Assembly (NCBI RefSeq): GCF_014649915.1 | Contig: NZ_BMTY01000003.1 | Location: 201,778-265,777, forward strand | Origin: Streptomyces toxytricini | GTDB lineage: Bacteria; Actinomycetota; Actinomycetes; Streptomycetales; Streptomycetaceae | Direction of reading: 5' to 3' | DNA length: 64,000 nt | In this document: positions 1 through 8,380 of the stretch, one piece after another | Layout of the letters: each line of letters begins with the position of its first letter | Position numbering within the stretch: position 1 is the stretch's first letter | The notes under the pieces: generated by a model | Databases searched by the model: none | What the model saw: only the letters and a program-made list of their open reading frames with translations | Told to the model about the DNA's origin: nothing | Made by a program: the position numbers and the translations under genes

Positions 1-1
1 C

Positions 2-757
2 GCCGACGTCGAGAAGGCCGCCGCCGGCGCCGTCCGCGCCTGCTTCTCCTCCGCCGGCCAGCTGTGCATCTCCATCGAGCGGCTCTACGTCCACGCCTCC
101 ATAGCCGACGAGTTCCTCGCCCGGTTCGCCGCCCGCACCAAGGCGCTGCGCCTGGGCAGCTCCCTCGCCTACGGCGCGGACATGGGCTCGCTGGTCGGCG
201 AGCGCCAGCTGGAGACCGTCCGCCGGCACGTCGACGAGGCCGTCGCCAAGGGCGCCACCCTCGTCGCGGGCGGCACCGCCCGCCCCGACATCGGCCCGCT
301 GTTCTACGAGCCGACCATCCTCGACGGCGTCGAGGCGCCGATGGCCGTGTGCAGCGAGGAGACCTTCGGCCCGGTCGTCTCCGTCTACCGCTTCACCGAC
401 GAGGACGAGGCCGTCGCCCAGGCCAACGCCACCCCGTACGGCCTCAACTCCAGCGTCTGGACGAAGGACGCCCGCCGCGGCCGCGCCGTCGCCGCCCGCC
501 TGCGCACCGGCACCGTCAACATCAACGAGGGCTACGCCCCGGCCTACGGCAGCGTCCGCGCCCCCATGGGCGGCATGAAGGACTCCGGCCTCGGCCGCCG
601 GCACGGCTCCGAGGGCATCCTCAAGTACACCGAGGCGCAGACGGTCGCCCACCAGCGGCTGCTGCCGATGGCACCCTCGCTCGGCATGGACGACGAGGCG
701 TACGCGGCGTTCATGACGCGCAGCCTCCGGGTGATGAAGGCCTTCCGCCTCCGCTAG
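2..757 (+). CDS. gabD2: Succinate-semialdehyde dehydrogenase, 3' part (NAD(P)+ aldehyde dehydrogenase)
   Basis: Oxidises succinate semialdehyde to succinate in the cytosol, linking GABA-type catabolism to the TCA cycle. The reading frame is open from base 2, so the 5' half (cofactor-binding domain) lies outside the window; 251 residues are visible. The catalytic cysteine sits near the start in SSAGQLC, followed by the ETFGPVV and GLNSSVW blocks and the PMGGMKDSG oligomerisation segment, all typical of the aldehyde dehydrogenase superfamily. The long C-terminal tail after the last ALDH motif is usual for the actinobacterial GabD2 branch. The next gene, a GMC oxidoreductase, follows after 50 bp on the same strand, so the two may be co-transcribed. 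The ALDH assignment is firm; substrate specificity is inferred from family resemblance. Confidence 0.85.
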   Translation, partial: ADVEKAAAGAVRACFSSAGQLCISIERLYVHASIADEFLARFAARTKALRLGSSLAYGADMGSLVGERQLETVRRHVDEAVAKGATLVAGGTARPDIGPLFYEPTILDGVEAPMAVCSEETFGPVVSVYRFTDEDEAVAQANATPYGLNSSVWTKDARRGRAVAARLRTGTVNINEGYAPAYGSVRAPMGGMKDSGLGRRHGSEGILKYTEAQTVAHQRLLPMAPSLGMDDEAYAAFMTRSLRVMKAFRLR

Positions 758-807
758 GGCCCGTCCCCGCCCCGCCCCCGTCCCGAGGCCGCCAAGGAGG
801 CGCCCCA

Positions 808-2610
808 GTGTCAGAGCCGTACGACTACGACGTCATCGTCATCGGATCCGGCTTCGGAGGCTCCGTCTCGGCGCTGCGCCTGGCCGAGAAGGGCTACCGG
901 GTCGGCGTCCTGGAGGCGGGGCGCCGATTCACCCGCGAGACCCTCCCGCGCAACAGCTGGGACCTGCGCGGCTACCTGTGGGCGCCGGCGCTCGGCCTGT
1001 ACGGGATCCAGCGGATCCACCTCCTCGGGAACGTGATGGTGCTGGCGGGGGCGGGGGTCGGCGGCGGCTCGCTCAACTACGCCAACACCCTGTACGTGCC
1101 GCCCACCGCCTTCTTCGAGGACCGGCAGTGGGCGCACATCACGGACTGGCGCGAGGAGCTGGCCCCGTACTACGAGCAGGCCAAGCGGATGCTCGGGGTG
1201 CGGCTCAACCCGACGACGACCGCCTCCGACGTCCACCTGAAGGCGGTCGCCGAGAAGATGGGCGTCGGCGACACCTTCCACATGGCGCCGGTCGGCGTCT
1301 TCTTCGGCGACGGCGCCGATGCCGGCGGCGGCGCCGAGGCCCGGCCCGGCCAGGAGGTCCCCGACCCGTACTTCGGCGGGGCCGGCCCGGCCCGCCGGGC
1401 CTGCACGGAGTGCGGCGAGTGCATGACCGGCTGCCGGCACGGCGCGAAGAACACCCTGACCGAGAACTACCTGCACCTCGCCGAGCGCGCCGGCGCCGTC
1501 ATCCACCCCATGACGACCGTCACGGCCGTCGCCGAGCACCCGGACGGCGGCCACCGCGTCCGCACCGTCCCCACCGACGCCCGCCGCCGCGGCGCCTCCC
1601 GGGAGCTGCGCGCCCGGTACGTGGTCGTCGCCGCGGGCACGTACGGCACCCAGACCCTGCTGCACCGGATGAAGGACACCGGGCTGCTCCCGCGGATCTC
1701 CGACCGCCTCGGCGAACTGACCCGCACCAACTCCGAAGGGCTCGTCGGCGCGCAGACCGACGACCGCCGCTACCGCAGGCGGCACGGCCCCGGCCGGCGC
1801 GCCGACTTCACCCGCGGCGTGGCCATCACCTCCTCCGTCCACCCGGACGGGGACACCCACATCGAGCCCGTCCGCTACGGCCGCGGCTCGAACGCGATGG
1901 GCCTCCTGACCGTGCTCCAGGTGCCCTACGGCCCGCACCGCGTGCGCGGCTGGCTCGCCCGGACCGCGAAGCACCCGGTGCAGCTGCTGCGCTCGCTCTC
2001 GAACCGGCGCTGGTCGGAGCGGACCATCATCGGCCTGGTCATGCAGTCCGTGGACAACTCGCTGACGACGTACCGCAAGCCCCGCGGCCCGGGGAAGGGC
2101 CTGCTCACGGCCCGCCAGGGGCACGGCGCCCCCAACCCGGTGCAGATCGAGGCGGCGACCCGGGCCGCGTCGCTGCTCGCCGAGGAGATAGGCGGCTTCG
2201 CCGGCAGCAACGTCGGCGAGCTCATGGGGACGCCGCTGACGGCGCACTTCCTCGGCGGCTGCCCGATCGGCGCCTCCCCCGAGGAGGGAGTCGTCGACCC
2301 GTACCACCGGCTGTACGGGCACCCGGGCATCCTCGTCGTGGACGGCGCGGCGGTCTCCGCGAACCTCGGCGTGAACCCGTCCCTGACGATCACGGCGCAG
2401 GCGGAGCGGGCGATGGCGTACTGGCCGAACAAGGGCGAGCCGGACGCCCGCCCGGAGCAGGGCGCGGCGTACGTGCGGCTCGCGCCGGTGGAGCCGGTCC
2501 GCCCGGCCGTGCCCAAGGAGGCCTTCGGCGCGCTGCGGCTGCCTTTCCTCCCGCTTCCCGCGGTCCCGCCGCGGCAGGCGGGGGCGGCTGCCGATCCGCG
2601 GGCCGACTGA
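808..2610 (+). CDS. GMC family oxidoreductase (cholesterol oxidase-like flavoprotein)
   Basis: A 600-residue FAD-dependent oxidoreductase. The GTG at 808 is preceded by a clean AAGGAGG at 794-800, and the FAD dinucleotide-binding motif VIGSGFGGSVSALRLAEKG begins about ten residues in, so longer upstream starts are unlikely. A mid-protein cysteine group (ACTECGECMTGCRHGAKN, about residues 195-212) resembles a ferredoxin-type cluster motif seen in actinobacterial cholesterol-oxidase-like proteins. The C-terminal GMC signature appears as LGVNPSLTITAQAERAMAYW. The final 60 residues are proline/alanine-rich. No export signal is seen, so a cytosolic enzyme is likely. The substrate is unknown; a sterol or other alcohol oxidation is only inference. 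A strong hairpin follows the stop. Confidence 0.85.
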   Translation: MSEPYDYDVIVIGSGFGGSVSALRLAEKGYRVGVLEAGRRFTRETLPRNSWDLRGYLWAPALGLYGIQRIHLLGNVMVLAGAGVGGGSLNYANTLYVPPTAFFEDRQWAHITDWREELAPYYEQAKRMLGVRLNPTTTASDVHLKAVAEKMGVGDTFHMAPVGVFFGDGADAGGGAEARPGQEVPDPYFGGAGPARRACTECGECMTGCRHGAKNTLTENYLHLAERAGAVIHPMTTVTAVAEHPDGGHRVRTVPTDARRRGASRELRARYVVVAAGTYGTQTLLHRMKDTGLLPRISDRLGELTRTNSEGLVGAQTDDRRYRRRHGPGRRADFTRGVAITSSVHPDGDTHIEPVRYGRGSNAMGLLTVLQVPYGPHRVRGWLARTAKHPVQLLRSLSNRRWSERTIIGLVMQSVDNSLTTYRKPRGPGKGLLTARQGHGAPNPVQIEAATRAASLLAEEIGGFAGSNVGELMGTPLTAHFLGGCPIGASPEEGVVDPYHRLYGHPGILVVDGAAVSANLGVNPSLTITAQAERAMAYWPNKGEPDARPEQGAAYVRLAPVEPVRPAVPKEAFGALRLPFLPLPAVPPRQAGAAADPRAD

Positions 2611-2613
2611 TAC

Positions 2614-2656
2614 GCGGCGGGTACCGCGCTCCCCCTCCGAGCGCGGTACCCGCCGC
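2614..2656 (+). terminator. Hairpin terminator after the GMC oxidoreductase gene
   Basis: A 17-bp perfect stem (2614-2630 with 2640-2656) and a 9-nt loop start 3 bp after the GMC stop codon. No long T-tract follows, as is common for Streptomyces terminators. Confidence 0.7.
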
Positions 2657-3053
2657 GGTACATAGGTGACAGGCGCTCGCCCCCGAAGGTTGTACCCGCG
2701 GGGCATCCGTATGCGTGTGTGCTCGGTCACACGGTGAAGCCGGGCCGGGAGGGGCGCGCGGGCGGCCGGGGGAGGGCTGCGGGGGAAGGCGCGGACGCGC
2801 GAACGGCCGGCCCGGGGCGTCCCCCGGGCCGGCCGTCGTCGGTGTGACCGGCCTGCTGTCCCCTGCCGTCCGGTCACGCGAAGGAGCGAGGTCCCACGAC
2901 GCACGTCCCACGGGCCGTACGCCTCATCGCTCCGGCGGAGCCACGCGTGGTGCTGGACCCGCGCCTGGCTGACGCGGCCACCCACACCAACGAAGGGCCG
3001 CGGGACGGGTCACGCGCCGGACGGGTGACGAACAGGCGGCTGGAGGGGCCGCC
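2657..3053. other. Intergenic region with a second strong hairpin; no gene recognised
   Basis: This stretch of about 400 bp lies between the convergent GMC oxidoreductase and chorismate mutase genes. It holds a 15-bp perfect hairpin (2803-2817 with 2822-2836, 4-nt loop), which could terminate transcription from either side, and an inverted repeat GTGACCGG (2844-2851) with CCGGTCAC (2870-2877). I found no convincing coding sequence, tRNA or promoter in it. Confidence 0.5.
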
Positions 3054-3353
3054 TCAGACGCGACCGCGGCACAGCTCCAGCAGCGTCATGGCGAGGGCGG
3101 TGCCGGGCTTGCCGAGGGCGCCGCTCCAGTGGGAGAGCACCTCCATCTCCCGCGACAGGTGCACGCGGCGGCCGCCGGAGGCGATCCGGGCGTCCTGGAT
3201 GACGGTCGAGACGGCCATCCGCTCCTGGATCAGGCCGATGATCCGGTCGTCGATGGCGTCGATGCGGTCGCGGGACGCCGCGATCAGCTGCGCGGGGTCC
3301 GCGTCCGCGGCGGAGGCGGCGGAGGACACGGGGGTGGTGGCGGTGGCGGTCAT
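3054..3353 (-). CDS. Chorismate mutase (AroQ-type, short form)
   Basis: Catalyses chorismate to prephenate, the branch point toward phenylalanine and tyrosine. The protein is 99 residues; its core (DRIDAIDDRIIGLIQERMAV, then IQDARIASGGRRVHLSRE) matches the helical AroQ fold, with the conserved Arg-rich first helix and the Lys/Arg-containing loop. Its length is right for a stand-alone monofunctional domain. The ATG at 3353 follows a CAGGAGAC ribosome-binding site. No partner aromatic gene is adjacent. About 45 bp upstream of the start there is a long hairpin with a small Trp-containing reading frame ending just before it, suggesting attenuation control (see separate entry). The family call is firm. 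Confidence 0.88.
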   Translation of the reverse strand: MTATATTPVSSAASAADADPAQLIAASRDRIDAIDDRIIGLIQERMAVSTVIQDARIASGGRRVHLSREMEVLSHWSGALGKPGTALAMTLLELCRGRV

Positions 3354-3398
3354 GGCGGGGGTCTCCTGTCGGTAGGGGCCCGCAGGACCGTGGAAACG

Positions 3399-3436
3399 CC
3401 GCAGCGCCCGGGTCCTGTCGGACCGGGGCGCTGCGG
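3399..3436 (-). promoter_or_regulatory. Attenuator-like hairpin in the leader of chorismate mutase
   Basis: On the minus strand a 17-bp stem with one mismatch (3420-3436 with 3399-3415) and a 4-nt loop is followed by CGTTTCCA. It lies 45 bp upstream of the chorismate mutase start. A short frame upstream reads PWVLVMLAQST and stops at 3441-3443, only 4 nt before the hairpin. This is the layout of a transcription attenuator, but no start codon with a clear ribosome-binding site is obvious for a leader peptide. Confidence 0.5.
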
Positions 3437-3610
3437 GAAGTCAGGTGCTCTGCGCGAGCATCACGAGGACCCATGGCTGCCGGACCGTCCGGTGCCATAG
3501 GTAAAGAGGAAGCTCAGCTGCCTGCGCACGAACCGGATTATTGCCGCGCCGGGCGCCCGGATCCAAACCGGTTCGGATGGTGAGACGAAAACGGTCCGCG
3601 CGTCCCCCGT

Positions 3611-3616
3611 TAGAAT
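3611..3616 (+). promoter_or_regulatory. Putative -10 element of guaA (TAGAAT)
   Basis: TAGAAT lies 40 bp upstream of the guaA start in a locally AT-richer stretch. No good -35 hexamer is seen at the right distance, so the assignment is tentative. Confidence 0.4.
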
Positions 3617-3655
3617 TGACAAAACAGCCCCCTCTTCCGCCGGAAGGCCGCCCCC

Positions 3656-5248
3656 GTGCCAGAAGCACCCTCCGCCGCCCACGACAGCGCCCCGGACACG
3701 GTTCTCGTCGTCGACTTCGGCGCCCAGTACGCCCAGCTCATCGCCCGCCGCGTCCGCGAGGCACGGGTCTACAGCGAGATCGTCCCGAGCACGATGCCCG
3801 TGGCCGAGATGCTGGCCAAGGACCCCAAGGCGATCATCCTGTCCGGCGGTCCGTCCTCGGTGTACGAAGAGGGCGCCCCGCAGCTGGACCGCTCGCTCTT
3901 CGAGGCCGGCGTCCCCGTCTTCGGCATGTGCTACGGCTTCCAGCTGATGGCGACCACCCTCGGCGGCACCGTCGACAACACCGGCGCCCGCGAGTACGGC
4001 CGCACCCCGCTGGCCGTCAGCAAGACCGGCTCGACCCTCTTCGAGGGCACCCCCGAGCAGCAGTCCGTGTGGATGTCCCACGGCGACGCCTGCTCCGCCG
4101 CCCCGGAGGGCTTCTCCGTCACCGCCTCGACCGACGTCGTGCCCGTCGCCGCGTTCGAGAACGACGAGAAGAAGCTGTACGGCGTGCAGTACCACCCCGA
4201 GGTGATGCACTCCACGCACGGCCAGCAGGTGCTGGAGCACTTCCTGTACCGCGGCGCCGGCCTCAAGCCCACCTGGACCACCGGCAACATCGTCGAGGAG
4301 CAGGTCGCGGCCATCAGGGCTCAGGTCGGCGACAAGCGCGCCATCTGCGGCCTCTCCGGCGGCGTGGACTCCGCGGTCGCCGCGGCCCTCGTCCAGAAGG
4401 CCATCGGCTCCCAGCTGACCTGCGTGTACGTCGACCACGGCCTGATGCGCAAGGGCGAGACCGAGCAGGTCGAGAAGGACTTCGTCAACGCGACCGGCGT
4501 CCAGCTGAAGGTCGTCGACGCGCAGGAGCGCTTCCTGGCGGCCCTCGCCGGCGTCTCCGACCCCGAGACCAAGCGGAAGATCATCGGCCGCGAGTTCATC
4601 CGGGTCTTCGAGCAGGCGCAGGCCGAGATCATCGCCGAGGCCGAGGGCGGCCCCGAGGTGGCCTTCCTCGTCCAGGGCACCCTCTACCCGGACGTCGTGG
4701 AGTCCGGCGGCGGCACCGGCACCGCCAACATCAAGTCCCACCACAACGTCGGCGGCCTCCCCGACGACATCGAGTTCCAGCTCGTCGAGCCGCTGCGCCA
4801 GCTGTTCAAGGACGAGGTCCGGATGGTAGGCCAGGAGCTGGGCCTGCCCGACGAGATCGTCCACCGCCAGCCCTTCCCCGGCCCCGGCCTCGGCATCCGC
4901 ATCGTCGGCGAGGTCACCAAGGAGCGCCTGGACCTGCTGCGCGAGGCCGACGCCATCGCCCGCGAGGAGCTCACCGCCGCCGGCCTCGACCGCGAGATCT
5001 GGCAGTGCCCCGTCGTGCTCCTGGCGGACGTCCGCAGCGTCGGCGTCCAGGGCGACGGCCGCACCTACGGCCACCCCATCGTGCTGCGCCCCGTCTCCTC
5101 CGAGGACGCCATGACCGCGGACTGGACGCGCATGCCGTACGAGGTGCTCGCCCGGATCTCCACCCGCATCACCAACGAGGTCAAGGACGTCAACCGCGTC
5201 GTCCTGGACTGCACCAGCAAGCCGCCGGGCACCATCGAGTGGGAGTGA
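3656..5248 (+). CDS. guaA: GMP synthase (glutamine-hydrolysing)
   Basis: Converts XMP to GMP using ATP and the amide of glutamine, the last step of guanine nucleotide synthesis. The 530-residue protein has the expected order. An N-terminal class I glutamine amidotransferase carries the nucleophile in [15 protein letters not shown] and its His/Glu in QYHPEVMHS. An ATP-pyrophosphatase domain follows with the P-loop [14 protein letters not shown]. The C-terminal GMP synthase dimerisation domain ends KPPGTIEWE, the usual terminus. Start GTG at 3656 gives a short N-terminal extension before [12 protein letters not shown]. It is transcribed alone and ends in a hairpin terminator. Confidence 0.97.
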   Translation: MPEAPSAAHDSAPDTVLVVDFGAQYAQLIARRVREARVYSEIVPSTMPVAEMLAKDPKAIILSGGPSSVYEEGAPQLDRSLFEAGVPVFGMCYGFQLMATTLGGTVDNTGAREYGRTPLAVSKTGSTLFEGTPEQQSVWMSHGDACSAAPEGFSVTASTDVVPVAAFENDEKKLYGVQYHPEVMHSTHGQQVLEHFLYRGAGLKPTWTTGNIVEEQVAAIRAQVGDKRAICGLSGGVDSAVAAALVQKAIGSQLTCVYVDHGLMRKGETEQVEKDFVNATGVQLKVVDAQERFLAALAGVSDPETKRKIIGREFIRVFEQAQAEIIAEAEGGPEVAFLVQGTLYPDVVESGGGTGTANIKSHHNVGGLPDDIEFQLVEPLRQLFKDEVRMVGQELGLPDEIVHRQPFPGPGLGIRIVGEVTKERLDLLREADAIAREELTAAGLDREIWQCPVVLLADVRSVGVQGDGRTYGHPIVLRPVSSEDAMTADWTRMPYEVLARISTRITNEVKDVNRVVLDCTSKPPGTIEWE

Positions 5249-5277
5249 TCCCGCCGGCCCCGCGCCGTGCGTGAGAC

Positions 5278-5311
5278 GGAGCCGCCGCCCCCGACCGGGG
5301 CCGGCGGCTCC
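5278..5311 (+). terminator. Terminator after guaA
   Basis: GGAGCCGCC at 5278-5286 pairs with GGCGGCTCC at 5303-5311 around a GC-rich loop; the sequence CGCCGTTTCC follows. It lies 30 bp after the guaA stop. Confidence 0.6.
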
Positions 5312-5428
5312 GCCGTTTCCGCCCGCTGCCCGCCGCCCGCGGTACTGCCCCTGGCCACTTGAGGGAGCCGCGGGTACCGTGCGCGCGCCGGCCCCGCGGC
5401 CGGCCGACGCCGACCGAGGGAGGCCGCA

Positions 5429-6196
5429 ATGCCGGACCAGCCCGCACCCGTGCCCGTGGACCGGCTCCGCTTCGAGCTGCCGCCGGTCCACGACGACCCC
5501 GCCCGGGAGCGCGCCCACCGCAAGGAGCGGCTCGCCGGGGCGCTGCGGCTGCTCGCCGGGCTCGGCTTCGAGGAGGACCCGGCCGCCCTGGCCACCGCCC
5601 GCGACCCCGAGTACGCGGACTGCCTCTGGGCGAACCCCTTCGGGCGGGCGGCGGCCGCCCTCACCCCCGACGACCTGCTGCTCGTCGACGGCGACGGGCG
5701 CGTCCTGGAGGGCGGGCGCCGCGTCAACGGGCTGTCCTTCGCCCTCCACGCTGCCGTCCACCGGGCCCGCCCCGACGCGGTCGCCGTGGTCCGCGCGCAC
5801 GGCCCGTACGGCAGGGCCCTGGCCGCGCTCGGGCAGCTGATCGCCCCGCTGACCCAGGAGGCCTGCGCCTTCTACCAGGACCACGCCCTCGTCGACGAGT
5901 ACACCCGCGGCGCCGGCGATCCCGCCGAGTGCGCCCGCATCGCCCGCGCGCTCGGCCCGTACAAGGCGATCGTCCTGCGCAACCACGGCGTGCTCACCGT
6001 CGGCGCCACCGTGGACGCCGCGGCCTGGTGGACCGTCGCCGCCGAGCGGGCCGCCCGCGTCCAGCTCATCGCCCGGGCCGCCGGCCGCCCCGCGGCCATC
6101 GGGCACCGCAGCGCCCTCGCCGCGCGCGAGCGGTTCGGCACCGACCTCGCCGCCTGGGCCGCCTACCAGCCGCTGCGGCAGTCCGCCGCGCCCTGA
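5429..6196 (+). CDS. Class II aldolase/adducin family protein
   Basis: A 255-residue protein of the zinc-dependent class II aldolase/adducin fold (fuculose- and ribulose-phosphate aldolase relatives). Visible landmarks are an N-terminal helix, the acidic catalytic-region motif around DDLLLVDGDGR, the metal-binding HGPYGRALAALG segment, and the second histidine pair in ILRNHGVLTVGATVDAAAWWT. The metal-binding histidine pattern looks intact, although the usual H-T-H (HTHS) motif reads AHGPYG. The ATG at 5429 follows a GAGGGAGG ribosome-binding site. The gene stands between guaA and an unrelated membrane-protein gene, so context gives no substrate. Most likely a cytosolic aldolase or decarboxylase of unknown specificity. 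Confidence 0.8.
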   Translation: MPDQPAPVPVDRLRFELPPVHDDPARERAHRKERLAGALRLLAGLGFEEDPAALATARDPEYADCLWANPFGRAAAALTPDDLLLVDGDGRVLEGGRRVNGLSFALHAAVHRARPDAVAVVRAHGPYGRALAALGQLIAPLTQEACAFYQDHALVDEYTRGAGDPAECARIARALGPYKAIVLRNHGVLTVGATVDAAAWWTVAAERAARVQLIARAAGRPAAIGHRSALAARERFGTDLAAWAAYQPLRQSAAP

Positions 6197-6334
6197 CACC
6201 CGTACGCCGCGCGGGTGACGTCAACATCATGAACGGACAATCACCTGCTCTGACATCGCGCGCAATCCGGAGCACTGCCGCAGTGGTGCACAATTCGCTG
6301 CCATCGCACCGAAGTTCAGAGAGGCGGCAGGCAC

Positions 6335-7600
6335 GTGGCTGTCCAACAGATCTCCCGAAGCACCCACGGCGGCACATGCACCTGCGACGACTGCCCGCAC
6401 GGCGCGCAGGAGGGCCACCGCCGGGCGGTCGCGGCGTTCCTGGAGAAACGGGACGAGTTCGCCGCCGGCCAGGGACTGCCCGCCGCGGTCGCCCGGTCCG
6501 CCGGCGCGTCCCGGCAGTGGGTCTCCGACGAGCTCACCCTCTCCGCCCGCACGGTCGCCGACCGCGGCCGCGAGGCGGGCAGCTCCTGGCTGCACGTCTT
6601 CTCCCGGCGGGCCGTCCTCGCCGTGTGGATCGCCGCCGGGATCCTCCTCGTCGTCCAGGTCGGCACCGCACTCGGCACCGGCTGGTCGCCCGCGCGCACC
6701 GCCGCCCTCCTCGCGGCCGCCTTCCTCGCCGGGCTGCTCACCCTCGCCGCCCGCGCCCAGTCGGTGCGCGGCGGGCTGCTCGCCCCGCTGGTCGGCGAGG
6801 ACAACCGGCTGTCCACCTCGAAGGCCGTGCCCGCCGCCTGGCTGCTGCTGACCGCGTTCGCCGGGCTGCTGCCCGCGCTGCGGCTGGCGGCCTCCGGGCC
6901 CGGTCCTGAGCGGCAGGCGCTGTACGAGGGCCTCGGGCTGGCGCGGGCGCTGCCGCTGCTGTCGATCGTCGCGCTGACGTCGGCGGTGGCGGTGCTGGTG
7001 CGCCGGGTCGTCGCCGTGCGGATCCTCGGCCAGCGGCTGCAGAAGCTGCCCGCGGACCGGCCGCGCGGCGCGGACCTGCTCACGGACGACGCCGGCCGGG
7101 GCAGCCTCCCCGACGCCCAGTACGTGCTGGTCTCGACGGTGGTGCTGGCGTACGCGGCCGTGTCGCTGGCCCGGTTCCCGGACCGGCTGCCGCGGCTGCC
7201 GTGGGCGCTGGCCCTGCTCGTCGCCCTGTCGGCCGCGGTGTACCTCGCCGCGAAGTCCGCGGAGGTGACCCGGCCGCTCGTGCTGTCCGTGGTCCGCAGG
7301 CGCGAGCCCGGCGACCTGGACGCGGCCGTCCGGCCCGGCGACGACATCGAGATCCGCGGGGTGGGCTTCGTCCCTCCCGGGGCGCAGACCCCGGAGATGC
7401 TGGCCCGGCTGGTCGTCCGGATCGGGGCGGTCCACGTCCACGTGCCGCTGGTCCCGGTGGCGGGCGGGTTCGCGAACCCCTCGGACACGGCCCTGACGGT
7501 GCCGGTCCCGGCGGAGGTGGAACCGGGCCGGGTCGAGGTGCAGGTGGTCACGGCCGCCGGAGTGGAATCCAACCGCTGCACCATCGACGTGGCCGAGTGA
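6335..7600 (+). CDS. Conserved membrane protein with C-terminal IPT/TIG-like domain
   Basis: A 421-residue protein not assignable to a functional family. The N-terminal cytoplasmic part contains a short Cys-rich segment (GGTCTCDDCPHGAQEGHRR, about residues 13-31) that might bind a metal. Residues of roughly 95-320 contain about six hydrophobic segments. The last 100 residues (from about GDDIEIRGVGFVPPG to the end) look like an immunoglobulin-like IPT/TIG beta domain. The GTG start at 6335 follows AGAGAGGCGGCAGG. The DoxX gene begins 20 bp downstream on the same strand, so the two probably form an operon. Function unknown. Confidence 0.65.
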   Translation: MAVQQISRSTHGGTCTCDDCPHGAQEGHRRAVAAFLEKRDEFAAGQGLPAAVARSAGASRQWVSDELTLSARTVADRGREAGSSWLHVFSRRAVLAVWIAAGILLVVQVGTALGTGWSPARTAALLAAAFLAGLLTLAARAQSVRGGLLAPLVGEDNRLSTSKAVPAAWLLLTAFAGLLPALRLAASGPGPERQALYEGLGLARALPLLSIVALTSAVAVLVRRVVAVRILGQRLQKLPADRPRGADLLTDDAGRGSLPDAQYVLVSTVVLAYAAVSLARFPDRLPRLPWALALLVALSAAVYLAAKSAEVTRPLVLSVVRRREPGDLDAAVRPGDDIEIRGVGFVPPGAQTPEMLARLVVRIGAVHVHVPLVPVAGGFANPSDTALTVPVPAEVEPGRVEVQVVTAAGVESNRCTIDVAE

Positions 7601-7619
7601 AGCGGGTAGACATGGGTGC

Positions 7620-8210
7620 GTGACCCGAACAGACGACCCCGCCGAGCACGGGGACCACGACGCGGACGGGGCCGCCGGCCGGGCCCCCGCCGCCCACCGC
7701 GGCGCCCCCGCCCCCGGACTGCGCGACCGGGCCGCCCGGTACGCGCTGCTGCCGCTGCGGATCTTCCTCGGCGCGACCTTCGTCTACGCGGGCCTGGACA
7801 AGCTGACCGACCCCGCCTTCCTGTCCGCCTCCGGCGCCGGCTCCATCGGGGAGCTGATGCGCGGCGTGCGCGACACCTCCGCCGTCCCGGAGCTGGTGGA
7901 CCTGGCCCTGCGCTCGCCCGTCGCCTTCGCCCTGGCCATCGCCGTCGGCGAGATCGCGGTCGGCGTCGGCGTCCTCGCCGGCTTCCTGACCCGCCTCGCG
8001 GCCCTCGGCGGCCTGCTGATCTCCCTCAGCCTGTGGCTCACGGTGTCCTGGCAGGTCTCCCCGTACTACTACGGGAACGACCTCGCCTACCTGATGGCGT
8101 GGACTCCGCTGGTGCTCGCCGGGGCGCCCTACTGGTCGGTGGACTCGCTGATCCGGTCCGCCCGGTCCGAGGGGTCGGCCAGGCTGCGGCGGTCGCGGCG
8201 CACCGCGTAG
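7620..8210 (+). CDS. DoxX family membrane protein
   Basis: A 196-residue four-helix integral membrane protein of the DoxX family: ARYALLPLRIFLGATFVYAGLDKL is the typical first helix with the conserved Lys, and WYYG-like aromatic residues (SPYYYGND) lie before the last helix. DoxX relatives form redox-linked membrane complexes in mycobacteria (DoxX-SodA-SseA), but no such partner is nearby. The GTG start at 7620 is taken because the family's N-terminal region starts soon after. The 3' end overlaps by 82 bp the convergent small membrane-protein gene on the other strand. Confidence 0.8.
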   Translation: MTRTDDPAEHGDHDADGAAGRAPAAHRGAPAPGLRDRAARYALLPLRIFLGATFVYAGLDKLTDPAFLSASGAGSIGELMRGVRDTSAVPELVDLALRSPVAFALAIAVGEIAVGVGVLAGFLTRLAALGGLLISLSLWLTVSWQVSPYYYGNDLAYLMAWTPLVLAGAPYWSVDSLIRSARSEGSARLRRSRRTA

Positions 8211-8380
8211 GCCACCAGCCCCACCAGGGCGGCCAGTGTCAGGCCGCCGGCCGCCATCGGGACCACCAGGAACCACGGGGTGTCGATCTCACCCGCCGCG
8301 TCGAGCAGGTACAGCGCGCCCGCCGCGGTCAGGACGAGGCCGGCCAGGAACCGGCCCGGCTGGAACTCATGACGCCGCAC
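8129..8380 (-). CDS. Small two-helix membrane protein, coupled to the PspC/LiaF-like gene
   Basis: An 83-residue protein with two hydrophobic helices (FLAGLVLTAAGALYLLDAAG and FLVVPMAAGGLTLAALVGLV) and an Arg/Asp-rich cytoplasmic tail. The GTG start at 8380 lies 14 bp inside the end of the upstream PspC-domain gene, which indicates translational coupling. The last 82 bp overlap the convergent DoxX gene. Its first helix resembles the short membrane domain at the N-terminus of LiaF-like proteins, so a part in the same envelope-stress module is a reasonable inference; no enzymatic motif is seen. Confidence 0.7.
   Translation of the reverse strand: MRRHEFQPGRFLAGLVLTAAGALYLLDAAGEIDTPWFLVVPMAAGGLTLAALVGLVAYAVRRDRRSLADPSDRADRISESTDQ

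Noticed and set aside
811..2985. 724-codon open frame antisense to the GMC oxidoreductase
   Set aside because: It mirrors the high-GC3 coding strand opposite; its translation is Arg/Gly/Ala-rich without domains. A typical antisense shadow in Streptomyces DNA.
3461..6199. 912-codon open frame antisense to guaA and the aldolase
   Set aside because: Crosses two well-supported genes and an intergenic terminator; no recognisable protein.
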